Positions 1 to 9,269 of a DNA stretch of 64,000 nt are shown here, in pieces. The stretch comes from Pelomonas sp966111775 (GTDB lineage: Bacteria; Pseudomonadota; Gammaproteobacteria; Burkholderiales; Burkholderiaceae_C), in the NCBI GenBank assembly GCA_966111775.1, contig CBHWBD010000002.1:1-64000 (forward strand), given 5' to 3'. Each line of letters starts with the position of its first letter. The stretch's first letter is position 1. A program made the translations under genes and the position numbers. Under the pieces are notes generated by a model. The model worked only from the letters and a program-made list of their open reading frames with translations, did no database searches and was not told where the DNA came from.

Positions 1-2770
1 GTTGATGCGCTTGAAGTGGTCGATGTCGATCAGGAAGAACAGCAGGTCCTGCTCGTTGTCGCCGTCGTTGCGGACCGCCGGCAGGTCGCCCGGCGGCTCG
101 AAGTGGCGCAGCGTCAGCGCTGCGTCCGCCGGCATCTGGCGGTCCAGGAAGCGGCGATTGCGCAGGCCGGTCAGCGGGTCGGTGAGGCTGGCCTCCTCCA
201 GTTCGAAGGACTTGGCCGTCAGCGCCGCCTTGGCGGCTTCCAGCTCCACGGTGCGCTCCTGCACACGCGCCTCGAGCACGCGGCGGTGCCGCAGCAGCAG
301 GCGGGTGCGCATGCGCACGATGAGGGCCACCAGCAGCACGGCGCCGACGACGGCCCCGGCCATGGCCCAGCGGGTCTGCCACCAGGCGGCGCGCACCTTG
401 ACGCCGATCTTGAGCTCGTTGACGCTCCAGGCCCCGTCGCGGTTGCTGCCCTGCACCTGCAGCTGGTAGTAGCCCGGCGCGAGATTGGTATAGGCCGCCG
501 TGCGGCCCAGCAGGCCGGCGTCGATCCAGGTGGCGTCCAGGCCCTGCAGGCGATACCGGTAGCGGTTGCGGCTGGGCTGGCTGTAGTCCAGCGAGGCGAA
601 GGCCAGGCTCAGACCGCGCTCGCCGGGCGCCAGCACGATGTCGGCGCCGCCGGCGGGCAGCGGCCTTTCCTCGCCGTCCACGCGCAGTTCCGAAACGACC
701 AGCGGCGGCTTGTAGGTCCAGGGCGAGAAGCGGTCGGGGTCGATGACCAGCAGGCCGCGGGCGCCGCCGAACAGCATGCGGCCGTCGTCCAGCTTGGCGT
801 AGGCGCGGAACCAGCCGGTGCCGAGGTCGGCACCGTCGGCAGCGCCGAGCTCGCGGCGTTCGCCCTTGTTCGGGTCGTACATATTGCGCTGCGACCAGAC
901 GCGGCCCTGCTTGTCGAACAGCAGGTTGGCGCCGAAGGCACCGCCGATGTCGGAGGCGCCGACGACCTCGAAGCGCGCCTTCTTGCCGTCACTGTCGATC
1001 AGGCGGTGCAGGCCGGTGCCGGTGTCCACCCACAGCCGGCCGGCCAGGTCGACCGCCATGCCGAGCACGGTCTGGCCCGTCAGGCCCGTGGGCTCGACCC
1101 ATTCGGCGACCGGCTCGTCGGCGCCCGGCTTGGCGACGCGGAACAGGCCGGCCGCGCCGCCCGCCCACAGGCTGCCGTCGGGCAGCAGGGCGAAGGCGTT
1201 GACCTCGCCGGTGCCGCCCACCAGGCCGGCCGTCGGGATGGCGCGCATCTGCGGGTGCTGGGGCGTCCAGCGCATCAGGCCGTCCAGCGTCGCGATCCAC
1301 AGCGCGCCGTCGTCGGTCGCCTGGAAGCGGCGCGGCACGGCGTTGCCGCTGCGCAGGGTCTCCTTCCAGCGGCCCTGGGTGTCGAAGCGCAGCAGCTGGG
1401 TGTCGATGGCAACCCACACCGAGCCGTCCTTGGTCTGGCCGAGCGCATTGACACGGCCCGGCGGCAGGCCGCCGCCGCCCTGGGCCACCAGGCCGAGCGG
1501 CATCAGGTCGCGGTCGCGGCGCTCGATGCCGCCGGCCAGCGTGCCCAGCCAGATCTCGCCGTTGTCCAGCTGCAGGATGCTGCGCACGTCCAGGCCGCCG
1601 GAGACCGAACCGATGGCCTCGCGCACCATGGACAGGCCGGGCAGCGAAGGCACATGGCGCATCAGGCCGCCGCCATAGCTGCCGGCCCAGACGGTGCCGG
1701 AGGGGTCGCGCATCAGCGCGCGCACATCGCTGCGCGGCGCGGTGCCGGCACCGGTGGCGGGCAGGCGCTCGATCAGGGCGCCATCGGTCGCGCGCCGGCG
1801 CGACACCCCCCAGGCGTCGCCGAACCACAGCTCGTCGGCATCGGGCTGGGCCCTGGGGGGCGGCCTGGCGCACGATCTGGGCGCCCGCGGCCGCGCGCCG
1901 GCGCGCCACGCCCGAGGCGTCGCCGAACCAGAGCTCGTCGGCATCGGGCTGGGCCATGGCCATGACGGGCCAGGCGCCGGAGGTGGCGCCGGGCTGGGCG
2001 CCGGGGCTGAAGGGCAGCGGCTGGCCCTGCGGCGACAGCGCGCGCAGCCGACCCTGGGCCGTGCCGATGATGATGCGGCCGTCCAGCGACTCGCTGATCA
2101 TGGTGACGAGCTGGTCGCCGACGCCGACATCCAGCGTCTCGATGGGGCCGTCAACCGCCTTGCGGGCCAGGCCGCGCCAGGTGCCTATCCACAGCGTGCC
2201 CTGGCGGTCGACGAGCAGGGTCTGCACGCGCGGGTCGGGCAGGCCGTCTTCCTTGCCGCGCTGGTGGGTGAAGCGCTGGGTCTTGACGTCGAAGCGGTCC
2301 AGGCCGCCGCTGCCGCCAATCCACAGCGTGCCGTCCTTCTCGAGCGCAAAGGTGCGCACGGTGTTGGCGGCGGGGGCGGTCTCGTCGGCCGACTTGCCGT
2401 CGCGGGCCCAGCGGTCCCAGCGGCCGGTGGCCACGTCCAGGCGCACCAGGCCGCTGTTGCCGGCGGCCACCCACATCCAGCCGCGCGGGTCGGGCAGCAT
2501 GGCGCGCACGAACTGCTCGGGCAGCAGCTGGCCATCGGGGCCGCTGAGCGGGTAGCGGCGGAAGGCGTAGCCGTCGAAGCGCAGCAGGCCCTCGGGCGAT
2601 CCGGCCCACAGCAGGCCGCGGGCGTCCAGCGCCAACGCCGACACGACGTTGTCCCTGACCGCGCCCGGTTCACCGATGGGCTCGAAGCGCGGCACCACGG
2701 CCTGCGCCGCGCCGGCCAACCCAACGGCGAGCAGAAGGGCTGCACACCCTTTTGTTATCAAGACCCTCAT
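1..2770 (-). pseudogene. Propeller-type diguanylate cyclase, frameshifted and cut by window edge
   Basis: The reading frame starts at 2770 with a signal peptide (MRVLITKGCAALLLAVGLA) and runs through beta-propeller repeats of the two-component-regulator type (LLWAGSPEGLLRFDGYAF, LWIGTWRGLAR). Near 1850 it changes frame because of a 103-bp partial duplication. The new frame stays open to base 1: more propeller blades, a Y_Y_Y-like domain, one membrane helix, a short coiled linker, then the start of a GGDEF domain (DPLTGLRNRRFLDRQMP at about 180-130, FLIDIDHFKRIN at 36-1). The GGEEF signature itself lies outside the window. The family makes cyclic di-GMP after periplasmic sensing. An upstream ATG at 2788 exists, but 2770 gives the better signal peptide. 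The frameshift could be real or an assembly join. Confidence 0.75.
1791..1955. repeat. Imperfect tandem duplication breaking the cyclase gene
   Basis: Bases 1791-1852 recur at 1894-1955 with 4 mismatches in 62, at an offset of 103 bases. Weaker similarity continues into the 41 bases between the copies. On the minus strand both copies encode the same propeller segment (ELWFGDASGVARRR and ELWFGDAWGVSRRR) but in different frames, because 103 is not a multiple of three. Confidence 0.85.
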
Positions 2771-2912
2771 AACGGCATTCTCGGGCACCGAAAAGACCCT
2801 GCCGGCCGGGTCTTGCCCTCAGAAGACGTGAATCCTGCCCGCATGGCCGCGGCCGGAGGTGATTTGCATTGCGGGCCGAGCGCCGGGCCGCTCCCTAGCC
2901 GGCCCGCCTGGG

Positions 2913-2963
2913 GCGATGTGCTTGCCGGTCGAGCCGGCAAGCATCGCCGTCCCCTCGGGGGAC
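2913..2963. other. Two adjacent hairpins between divergent or serial genes
   Basis: Bases 2913-2947 form a strong stem (GCGATG..CTTGCCGG, loop, CCGGCAAG..CATCGC). Bases 2949-2963 form a second stem (GTCCCC TCG GGGGAC). They lie in the 240-base gap downstream of the aldo/keto reductase stop and upstream of the cyclase start. There is no clear T-tract, so they may be a Rho-independent-like barrier or leader structure. The function is not established. Confidence 0.45.
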
Positions 2964-3010
2964 CGGTCAGGCACGCCCGCGTTCAGCGGTGCGGGACTGG
3001 ACGAGGGGCT

Positions 3011-3994
3011 TCAGGCCGCCAAGGGCTTGGCGATGGCGTCGATGCGCTCGACAACGTCGGGCGTCAGCTTGGGCGTGACGGCCAGGGCGCCGAGGTTGTC
3101 GTGCAGCTGCTCGATGCGGCTGGCGCCCAGGATGACGGTGGACACGCGCGGGTTGCGATTGATCCAGGCGATGGCCAGCTGGGCGGTGTTGCAGCCCAGT
3201 TCGGCGGCGATCTCGCCGAGCTTGCCGACGGCGTCGTTCTTGGCCTTGTCCTGCAGCTGCTCGCGCATCCAGCTCATGTTCTCCAGCGCGCCACGGCTGC
3301 CGGCCGGAATGCCGCCGCGGTATTTGCCGGTCAGCAGGCCCGAGGCCAGCGGGCTCCACGTCGTCAGGCCCAGGCCGACGTCCTCGTACAGGCGGGCGTA
3401 CTCCTGCTCGACCTTGCGGCGATGGAAGAGGTGGTACTGGGGCTGCTCGACGACGGGCTTGTGCAGGTGATGGCGCTCGGCGATCTCCCAGGCGGCGCGG
3501 ATGTCGCTGGCACTCCATTCGCTGGTGCCCCAGTACAGCGCCTTGCCCTGGCGGATGATGTCGCTCATGGCCCAGACGGTTTCCTCGATGGGCGTGTTCG
3601 GGTCGGGGCGGTGGCAGTAGATCAGGTCCAGGTGCTCGAGCTGCAGGCGCTTGAGCGAGCCGTCGACCGCCTGCATCAGGTATTTGCGGTTCAGCGTGTC
3701 CTTGCGGTTGGTCGTCGTCACGCCGTCACGCGACAGACCCCAGAAGAACTTGCTGGAGACGATGTAGTCCAGGCGGTTCCAGCCCAGGGCCTTGAAGGCC
3801 TGGCCCATGACGACCTCGCTCTCGCCCTGGGCATAGACCTCGGCGTTGTCGAAGAAGTTGATGCCGGCATCGAAGGCGGCGGCCAGCATCTCGGTGGCGG
3901 CCTTGGTGTCGACCTGGTTGTGATACGTGACCCAGGAGCCGAGGGAGAGTTCGGAAACCTGGAGGCCGGCACGGCCGAGGCGGCGGTATTGCAT
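3011..3994 (-). CDS. Aldo/keto reductase
   Basis: A 327-residue NADPH-dependent aldo/keto reductase of the group that resembles potassium-channel beta subunits. The start MQYRRLGRAGLQVSELSLGS is the usual N-terminus. The catalytic Asp and Tyr lie in FFDNAEVYAQGESE, the Lys in VSSKFFWG and the His in IYCHRPDP. The C-terminal cofactor-binding signature is in STVILGASRIEQLHDNL. The expected role is cytosolic reduction of small aldehydes or ketones; the substrate cannot be read from sequence. Length is normal for the family. The gene stands alone, with its promoter facing the divergent gene that starts at 4117. Confidence 0.93.
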   Translation of the reverse strand: MQYRRLGRAGLQVSELSLGSWVTYHNQVDTKAATEMLAAAFDAGINFFDNAEVYAQGESEVVMGQAFKALGWNRLDYIVSSKFFWGLSRDGVTTTNRKDTLNRKYLMQAVDGSLKRLQLEHLDLIYCHRPDPNTPIEETVWAMSDIIRQGKALYWGTSEWSASDIRAAWEIAERHHLHKPVVEQPQYHLFHRRKVEQEYARLYEDVGLGLTTWSPLASGLLTGKYRGGIPAGSRGALENMSWMREQLQDKAKNDAVGKLGEIAAELGCNTAQLAIAWINRNPRVSTVILGASRIEQLHDNLGALAVTPKLTPDVVERIDAIAKPLAA

Positions 3995-4116
3995 GGAGAG
4001 ATCCTGGGGGCTGAGGTGCGGAAAAGCGACAGCTTAAGCCGCGCCGTCCGGCCCTGCCGGCGCGTGGCCACAATGGCCCCAGGCGCGCTGCGGGCGGCGC
4101 GCAGGACGGGAGAACG

Positions 4117-4860
4117 ATGACGCTGCCGCGACGCTTGTCAAGGCGCGGCCTGCTGCTGGCGGGCCTGGCCGGCGTCTGCGCCGCGCGCGCCGAAGAGCCG
4201 CCTCTGCACGTCCTCGTCGACGGCAGCCTGGAGATGCCCCAGGTCCAGTTCAAGGACGGCCGACCCGTCGATGGCCTGCAATACCTGCTGGCCATGGAGC
4301 TGGGCCAGCGCCTGGGCCGCATGGTGCGTTTCCGCCTGGTGCCACGCCGGCGCATCGCCCAGCTGCTGGACCAGGGCCAGGAGGCCGATCTCGTCTGCAA
4401 CTACATCCCCGGCTGGCTGCCCGGGCCGCTGCAATGGAGTCGCCCCTATCTGGACGATGCCGACATGCTGATCACCGCGGCGCGTCACCCGGCCCCCACG
4501 CAGCTGCAGGACGTCAGCGGCCAGCGCATCGGCACGGTCTCCGGCTTCCTCTATCCAGAGACCGAGGCGGCCCTGGGCTCGGGCTTCGTGCGCGACGACG
4601 CGCCCAATGTGATCACCAATCTGCGCAAGCTGGCCTCGGGCCGCATGGACCACGCCATCGTCGGCCGCGTCACCTTCGACTATCTGCAGCGCCGCAGCGA
4701 GATTCCACTGGGACTGCACCCTCCCCTGGTCATCGCCAGGCTGCGCACGGCCTGCGCGCTGTCGCCGCGCAGCAGTCTGCCGCTGGCCCAGCTCGATGCG
4801 GCCCTCGCCGCCATGCAGGCGGACGGCAGCCTGACGCACATCGTCGAGCGCTTCCGCTGA
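4117..4860 (+). CDS. Periplasmic substrate-binding-like protein, first of a tandem pair
   Basis: A 247-residue exported protein. The N-terminus has a twin-arginine-like RRLSRRGLLLAG stretch ending near CAARA. The rest resembles the family-3 extracellular solute-binding fold used by amino-acid ABC transporters and by PAS-less sensor domains (LVDGSLEMPQVQFKDGRPVDG, then LPGPLQWSRPYLDDADMLIT). No permease or ATPase gene lies beside it, so it may act as a free binding protein or sensor partner. The start at 4117 follows a GGGAGA ribosome binding site. It is a close paralogue of the next gene, ten bases downstream. Confidence 0.8.
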   Translation: MTLPRRLSRRGLLLAGLAGVCAARAEEPPLHVLVDGSLEMPQVQFKDGRPVDGLQYLLAMELGQRLGRMVRFRLVPRRRIAQLLDQGQEADLVCNYIPGWLPGPLQWSRPYLDDADMLITAARHPAPTQLQDVSGQRIGTVSGFLYPETEAALGSGFVRDDAPNVITNLRKLASGRMDHAIVGRVTFDYLQRRSEIPLGLHPPLVIARLRTACALSPRSSLPLAQLDAALAAMQADGSLTHIVERFR

Positions 4861-4870
4861 GGGCCGCCGC

Positions 4871-5599
4871 ATGAGATTGACGCGGCGCCACCTGCTGCTG
4901 GCCCTGGGCGCGCCGGCCACCACGGCCGCAGCCGCGGCGCCGCTGGTCGTCCTCGTCGACAGCAGCGTACAGATGCCCCAGGCCCTGATCCGCGACGGCC
5001 AGGTCGTCGACGGCCTGCAGCACGACATCGCCATCGAGCTGGGCCAGCGCCTGGGCCGCCCCGTGCGCTTTCGCGTCGTGCCGCGACGTCGTGTCGGCCC
5101 GCTGATGCTGGCCGGCGAGGACGCCGACCTGATCTGCACCTATCTGCCCGCCTGGCTGCCGGGGCCGCTGCAGTGGAGCCGGCCTTTCCTGGACGACGGC
5201 GAGCTCCTCGTCACGGCCAAGCGCCACCCGGCGCCGATGCGGCTGGCGGAGCTGGCCGGCCAGCGCATCGGCACCATCGCCGGCTTCGAATACAACGAAG
5301 TTGCCGCTGCGCTGGGCGCGGCCTTCCTGCGCGACGACGGCCCCAATCTGGAGAGCCTGCTGCGCAAGCTCGCCCTCGGGCGCGTCGACCACGCCCTGGT
5401 CGGCCGCGCCAGCTTCGAATACCTGCTGCGCCGCGGCGAGGTGCCGCTGGCCCTGCACCCGCCGCTGGTCGTCGCGCACTGGCGTACGGCCTGCGCGCTG
5501 TCGCCGCATGCGCTGGTCGCGCTGGCCGATCTCGATGCCGCCCTGATGGCCATGCAGGCCGACGGCAGCCTGGCGCGCATCGCCGACAAATACCGATGA
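4871..5599 (+). CDS. Periplasmic substrate-binding-like protein, second of a tandem pair
   Basis: A 242-residue paralogue of the preceding gene. They share blocks such as DGLQ..IAIELGQRLGRPVRFR, GWLPGPLQWSRP or AWLPGPLQWSRP, and the tail MQADGSL..I..(K/R)(Y/F)R. The signal sequence MRLTRRHLLLALGAPATTAA again has a twin-arginine look. The solute-binding family-3 fold is inferred from these blocks and from length. The ten-base gap between the genes points to local gene duplication and co-transcription. The ligand is unknown; no transporter partner lies in the window. Confidence 0.8.
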   Translation: MRLTRRHLLLALGAPATTAAAAAPLVVLVDSSVQMPQALIRDGQVVDGLQHDIAIELGQRLGRPVRFRVVPRRRVGPLMLAGEDADLICTYLPAWLPGPLQWSRPFLDDGELLVTAKRHPAPMRLAELAGQRIGTIAGFEYNEVAAALGAAFLRDDGPNLESLLRKLALGRVDHALVGRASFEYLLRRGEVPLALHPPLVVAHWRTACALSPHALVALADLDAALMAMQADGSLARIADKYR

Positions 5600-5614
5600 T
5601 CTATCGTTGAGGGC

Positions 5615-6793
5615 ATGAAGTTAGCTGTCATCGGCGCCGGCCCTGCCGGCCTCGCCCTCGCCCTGCTCGCCGCCGAGCGTCTCCCGGGCACCGAAATCCA
5701 TCTCTTCGACACCCGCGCGCTGGACCGCGACATCAGCGGCGACGCACGCACGCTGGCGCTGAATCTGGGCAGCATCCGCCTGCTGGAGCGCCTCTCGGCC
5801 TGGCGGCCCGAGGGCGCCCAGGCCATCCGCACGGTGCACGTCAGCCAGGCCCCGCCCGCCCCCATCGCCGGCGAAGTGCGCATCAGCGCGGCCGAGCAGG
5901 GCCTGCCCCAGCTCGGCGCCGTGCTGCCCTATGGCGCCCTGGTGGCGCCGCTGCAGCACTGGCTGGACCTGGCCGGACAACAACGCGAGCGGCTGTTCAC
6001 GCGCTTTGCCACGCCGGTGCATGCCATCCGCTCGGACGCCAGTGGCGTCGAGCTGGACTGCGGCGAAGGGCCGGTCGTCGACCGCTTCGACCTCGCCGTC
6101 GTCGCCGAGGGGGGTGTGTTCGCCGAGCAGGAGCGCAAGGCCATCCAGAGTGACTACCACCAGAACGCCTGGGTCGGCCAGGTGAGGCTGGCCGCGCCCG
6201 GCCTGCAGGGCCTGGCCATCGAGCGTTTCACGCGCAACGGCCCGCTGGCCCTGCTGCCCCTGCCCGACGACGCCCAGGGGCCGCGTGCGGCCCTGGTGTG
6301 GTGCCTGCCCCAGGCCGAGGACGACATCGCCTCACTGAACGATGCCCAGCGCCTCGTCGTCATCCAGCAGCAGCTACCCGCGGTGGCGGGCACGCTGACC
6401 GGCATCTCGGCGCTGAAATGCTTTCCGCTGGGCCTGAACGCCGAGACGCGGCTGCTGCAGGGCCGCGCCCTGCGCATCGGCAACGCGGCCCAGACCCTGC
6501 ACCCGGTCGCCGGCCAGGGGCTCAACCTCGGCCTGCGCGATGCCCAGGCCCTGGTGGACGCGCTGCGCGAGGCGGCCGAGACCGGCCAGAATCTGGACAC
6601 CGTGCTGGCCCGCGTCGACTGGCAGCGCGCGCCCGACCGCTGGCCCATGATCGCCGCGACCGATTTTTTGGCGCGCAGCTTCGCGTGGCGACTGCCCGGA
6701 CTGCCGGCCTTGCGCGGACTGGCCTTGGCTGGACTTGAATTGGCGACACCGCTCAAAAAAGCCCTCGCCCATCGCATGATGTTCGGAGGCTGA
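5615..6793 (+). CDS. UbiH/UbiF-type FAD-dependent hydroxylase
   Basis: A 392-residue flavoprotein monooxygenase of the ubiquinone-biosynthesis group. The dinucleotide fold is at the N-terminus (VIGAGPAGLALALLAAE). The family motif DARTLALNLGSIRLLERLSAW follows at about 45-65, and the second FAD motif RIGNAAQTLHPVAGQGLNLG near residue 290 is diagnostic of UbiH, UbiF, UbiI and relatives. These enzymes hydroxylate the aromatic ring of ubiquinone precursors at the inner membrane. Which ring position is used cannot be told here, so no gene symbol is given. It starts 15 bases after the second binding protein, and a GNAT gene follows after one base. Confidence 0.88.
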   Translation: MKLAVIGAGPAGLALALLAAERLPGTEIHLFDTRALDRDISGDARTLALNLGSIRLLERLSAWRPEGAQAIRTVHVSQAPPAPIAGEVRISAAEQGLPQLGAVLPYGALVAPLQHWLDLAGQQRERLFTRFATPVHAIRSDASGVELDCGEGPVVDRFDLAVVAEGGVFAEQERKAIQSDYHQNAWVGQVRLAAPGLQGLAIERFTRNGPLALLPLPDDAQGPRAALVWCLPQAEDDIASLNDAQRLVVIQQQLPAVAGTLTGISALKCFPLGLNAETRLLQGRALRIGNAAQTLHPVAGQGLNLGLRDAQALVDALREAAETGQNLDTVLARVDWQRAPDRWPMIAATDFLARSFAWRLPGLPALRGLALAGLELATPLKKALAHRMMFGG

Positions 6794-6794
6794 G

Positions 6795-7187
6795 GTGGAG
6801 ATTCGTTCCATCCAAACCGACGAGATCGAAACCGCCCGCCAACTGCTGGCCGCCAACGACTGGGGCAAGCGCGTCGCCGATGCCGGCGTCTTTGCCGAAC
6901 TGCTCTCGCGTTCTCAAATCGCCCTGGTGGCCGTCGACAACGGCCAGGTCGTCGGCTTCCTGCGCGCCATCACCGACGGCCTGTTCAACGGCTACATCTC
7001 CATGGTCGTCGTCGCCGCCAGCCACCGCGGTCGCGGCATCGGCAGCGCCCTGGTCCAGGCCGCCGTCGCCGGCAACGACGAGATGACCTGGGTGCTGCGC
7101 GCGGGTCGCAACGGCGTGTCGGCCTTTTATGAAAAGCTGGGCTTCCAGGTCTCCGACGTGGCCATGGAACGCAAGCGCAAATCCTGA
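6795..7187 (+). CDS. GNAT-family N-acetyltransferase
   Basis: A 130-residue single-domain GNAT protein with a GTG start one base after the previous stop, hence co-transcribed with the hydroxylase. The acetyl-CoA pyrophosphate loop is SHRGRGIGSALVQAAV, and the C-terminal NGVSAFYEKLGFQVSD is the usual motif B region. It would transfer an acetyl group to an amine; the substrate is unknown. Size and order of secondary elements fit the family. Confidence 0.88.
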   Translation: MEIRSIQTDEIETARQLLAANDWGKRVADAGVFAELLSRSQIALVAVDNGQVVGFLRAITDGLFNGYISMVVVAASHRGRGIGSALVQAAVAGNDEMTWVLRAGRNGVSAFYEKLGFQVSDVAMERKRKS

Positions 7188-7198
7188 ATCGAGCCTTG

Positions 7199-7807
7199 AT
7201 GCGAACCACCCTCTCCCTGACCCTGCTGCTGGCCGCGACGCTGCCGGCCCAGGCCCAGCTCATCCCGCCGGCCCGATCAATAGCCGGCGTCACGCAGGAG
7301 GAATGGTCCAAGCGCTGGTGGCACTGGGCCATGTCCTTCGAGGAAGACGACAGCCCCGTCGCCGACCCCGATGGCAGCCTTTGCGCCAGCGGCCAGTCGG
7401 GGCCGGTCTGGTTCCTGGCCGGCACCTACGGCACGGCCCGCACCGTGCGCAGCTGCCGCATCCCGGCCGGCAAGACGCTGTTCTTCCCCCTCGTCAACGC
7501 CATCACCTTCCCGCCCGACGACGAGCGCGAGGCCTGTGCGTCGCTGATGCTGCGCGCCGAGACCCAGACCGAGGCGCCCGCCGCCCTGGTGCTGGAGCTC
7601 AACGGCAAGCGCTTCTCCGGCCTGGAGGCGCATCGCCAGGCCACCCGGGGCTGCTTCCTGGTCGCGCCCGACGACGACGCGCCGGCCGCCGCCAACGGCT
7701 ATTACGTGGCCTTGGGGCCGCTGAAGGCCGGCCGCTACACGCTGAACTTCGGCGGCATCCTGCCCAGCCTGTCGCAGGCCGTGACCTACACCCTCGATGT
7801 GAAGTGA
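7199..7807 (+). CDS. Secreted protein of unknown function
   Basis: A 202-residue protein with a clear signal peptide (MRTTLSLTLLLAATLPAQAQ). The first ATG at 7199 is preferred over a TTG three bases upstream. The mature part starts with a Trp-rich segment (EEWSKRWWHWAMSFEEDDSP) and has three Cys residues (LCASG, SCRIP, EACAS) plus GCFLV. A recurring beta-rich pattern (AGKTLFFPLVNAITFPPDDE) suggests an all-beta extracellular domain. I recognise no named family. The gene overlaps the following phosphoesterase by four bases. Confidence 0.75.
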   Translation: MRTTLSLTLLLAATLPAQAQLIPPARSIAGVTQEEWSKRWWHWAMSFEEDDSPVADPDGSLCASGQSGPVWFLAGTYGTARTVRSCRIPAGKTLFFPLVNAITFPPDDEREACASLMLRAETQTEAPAALVLELNGKRFSGLEAHRQATRGCFLVAPDDDAPAAANGYYVALGPLKAGRYTLNFGGILPSLSQAVTYTLDVK

Positions 7808-8265
7808 TCCGGGTTGGCCTGATCTCCGACACCCACGGCCTGTTGCGGCCCGAAGCCCTGGCCTGGCTGCAGGGCAGCGACTTCATCATGCACGCCGGCG
7901 ACATCGGCGATCCGGCCATCCTCGAACAGCTCGCCGCCATCGCACCCGTCACGGCGGTGCGCGGCAACAACGACAACGCGCCCTGGGGTCGGGCCTTGCC
8001 GCAAAGCGCCGAGTTGCTGGTGGGCGGCCTGAAGCTGCATGTGCTGCACGACCTGGCCGAGCTGGCCGTCGACCCGCACGCGACCGGCCTGGCTGCCATC
8101 ATCACTGGCCATTCGCACCAGCCGCATATCGAGGATCGCAATGGCGTGCTGTTCGTCAACCCAGGCAGCGCCGGCCCGCGGCGCTTTCGCCTGCCCATCG
8201 CGGCGGGTGAGTTGCGCATCAGCGACGGCCAGATGCAAGCCCAAACCATGGTGCTGGTGGCCTAG
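7804..8265 (+). CDS. YfcE/MJ0936-type metallophosphoesterase
   Basis: A 153-residue phosphodiesterase of the YfcE/MJ0936 family. Metal ligands are visible in LISDTHGLL, HAGDIGD, RGNNDNAPWG and the paired His motif ITGHSHQPHIE, followed by the typical VNPGSAGPRRF. A GTG start at 7804 overlaps the preceding stop codon; the open frame runs further upstream but that part is only a shadow of the previous gene. The family hydrolyses small phosphodiesters with Mn or similar metals; the natural substrate is unclear. Confidence 0.9.
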   Translation: MIRVGLISDTHGLLRPEALAWLQGSDFIMHAGDIGDPAILEQLAAIAPVTAVRGNNDNAPWGRALPQSAELLVGGLKLHVLHDLAELAVDPHATGLAAIITGHSHQPHIEDRNGVLFVNPGSAGPRRFRLPIAAGELRISDGQMQAQTMVLVA

Positions 8266-8291
8266 ACTCCGGCCAACTGCATGGTCATGAC

Positions 8292-8798
8292 ATGACGCCC
8301 GCACCCATCCCCGCCAACGACGCCGAGCGTCTGCGCGTGCTGCGCGAGCTGCTCATCCTCGACACGCCACCCGAGGAGCGCTTCGACCGCATCGTCGGCT
8401 TCGCCGCCGAAGAGTTCGACATGCCCATCGCCCTGGTCAGCCTGGTCGACGAGCAGCGCCAGTGGTTCAAGGCCCGCGTCGGCCTGGATGCCTGCGAGAC
8501 CTCGCGCGAGATCTCCTTCTGCGGCCATGCCATCGTGCAGAGCGATCTCTTCGAGGTGCTGGACGCGGCCCTGGACCCACGCTTCGCCGACAACCCCCTG
8601 GTCGTCGGCGCGCCCTTCATCCGCTTCTACATCGGCGCGCCGCTGGCCCTGCCCTCCGGCGCCACGGTGGGCACCCTCTGCCTCATCGACACCAAGCCGC
8701 GCCATTTCGACATGCTGGATCGCGCCATCCTCGGCACCCTGCGCGACCTCGTCGTCGCCGAGCTGGTGGGCCAGGGTGAGAAGGAAAGCCAGTCGTGA
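8292..8798 (+). CDS. GAF-domain protein
   Basis: A 168-residue stand-alone GAF domain of the type often fused to diguanylate cyclases and histidine kinases. Typical blocks are LRELLILDTPPEERFDRI, ALVSLVDEQRQWFKARVGLD, REISFCGHAIV, and FYIGAPLALPSGATVGTLCL near residue 120. A cytosolic small-ligand or redox sensor is the family expectation. It overlaps the receiver-like gene behind it by four bases (GTGA), so the two are probably translated together as a split sensor-receiver pair. Confidence 0.88.
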   Translation: MTPAPIPANDAERLRVLRELLILDTPPEERFDRIVGFAAEEFDMPIALVSLVDEQRQWFKARVGLDACETSREISFCGHAIVQSDLFEVLDAALDPRFADNPLVVGAPFIRFYIGAPLALPSGATVGTLCLIDTKPRHFDMLDRAILGTLRDLVVAELVGQGEKESQS

Positions 8799-9202
8799 CC
8801 GCCATCGCGCGCAGCGGCCGCCTGCTCCTCGTGGAGCCGCAATTCGTGTTGCGCCGCACCGTGTCCACCATGGCCCGCGAGATGGGCCTGGCCGATGTGC
8901 AGGAGGCCACCAGCACCGCGGTGGCCGAGCGCCTGCTGTTCGAGCGCCGCTACGACGCGCTGCTGATCGCCATCGACGACGAAGGCGAGGCGCTGGAGCT
9001 GCTGCGCCGCCTGCGCGCCGGCGAGTCCTCCCACCCCGCCGGCGTGCCGGTGGCCGCGACGGCCTCGAGCTGCGACGTCGAACTGGCGCTCAAGCTCAAG
9101 CAGCTCGACGTCTGCCGCCTGCTGCTCAAGCCCTTCAAGGTGCGCGGCATGCTGGAGGTCATCTCCGCGCTCGGCGCGCCCGAACCGCTGCCCGAGCACT
9201 GA
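8795..9202 (+). CDS. Degenerate response-regulator receiver protein
   Basis: A 135-residue receiver-like protein with a GTG start overlapping the GAF gene. The fold pattern is kept: first strand RLLLVEP, central strand ALLIAIDDE, then VPVAATASS and the Lys strand LLLKPFKVRGMLE. The acidic pair normally found after the first strand is replaced by EP, so metal-dependent phosphorylation is doubtful. It probably signals through protein contact with the GAF partner. No output domain is present. Confidence 0.75.
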   Translation: MTAIARSGRLLLVEPQFVLRRTVSTMAREMGLADVQEATSTAVAERLLFERRYDALLIAIDDEGEALELLRRLRAGESSHPAGVPVAATASSCDVELALKLKQLDVCRLLLKPFKVRGMLEVISALGAPEPLPEH

Positions 9203-9269
9203 ACAGGCCGGTCCGGCCGCCGCTTTTAGGTCTATCGGCCCTGGCCCTTCGCTCTAGCATGGGGCACCC

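Noticed and set aside
16..1965. Long plus-strand open frame (649 residues) opposite the cyclase gene
   Set aside because: Ala/Gln/Arg-rich shadow of the high-GC coding strand. The opposite strand carries recognisable propeller and GGDEF sequence.
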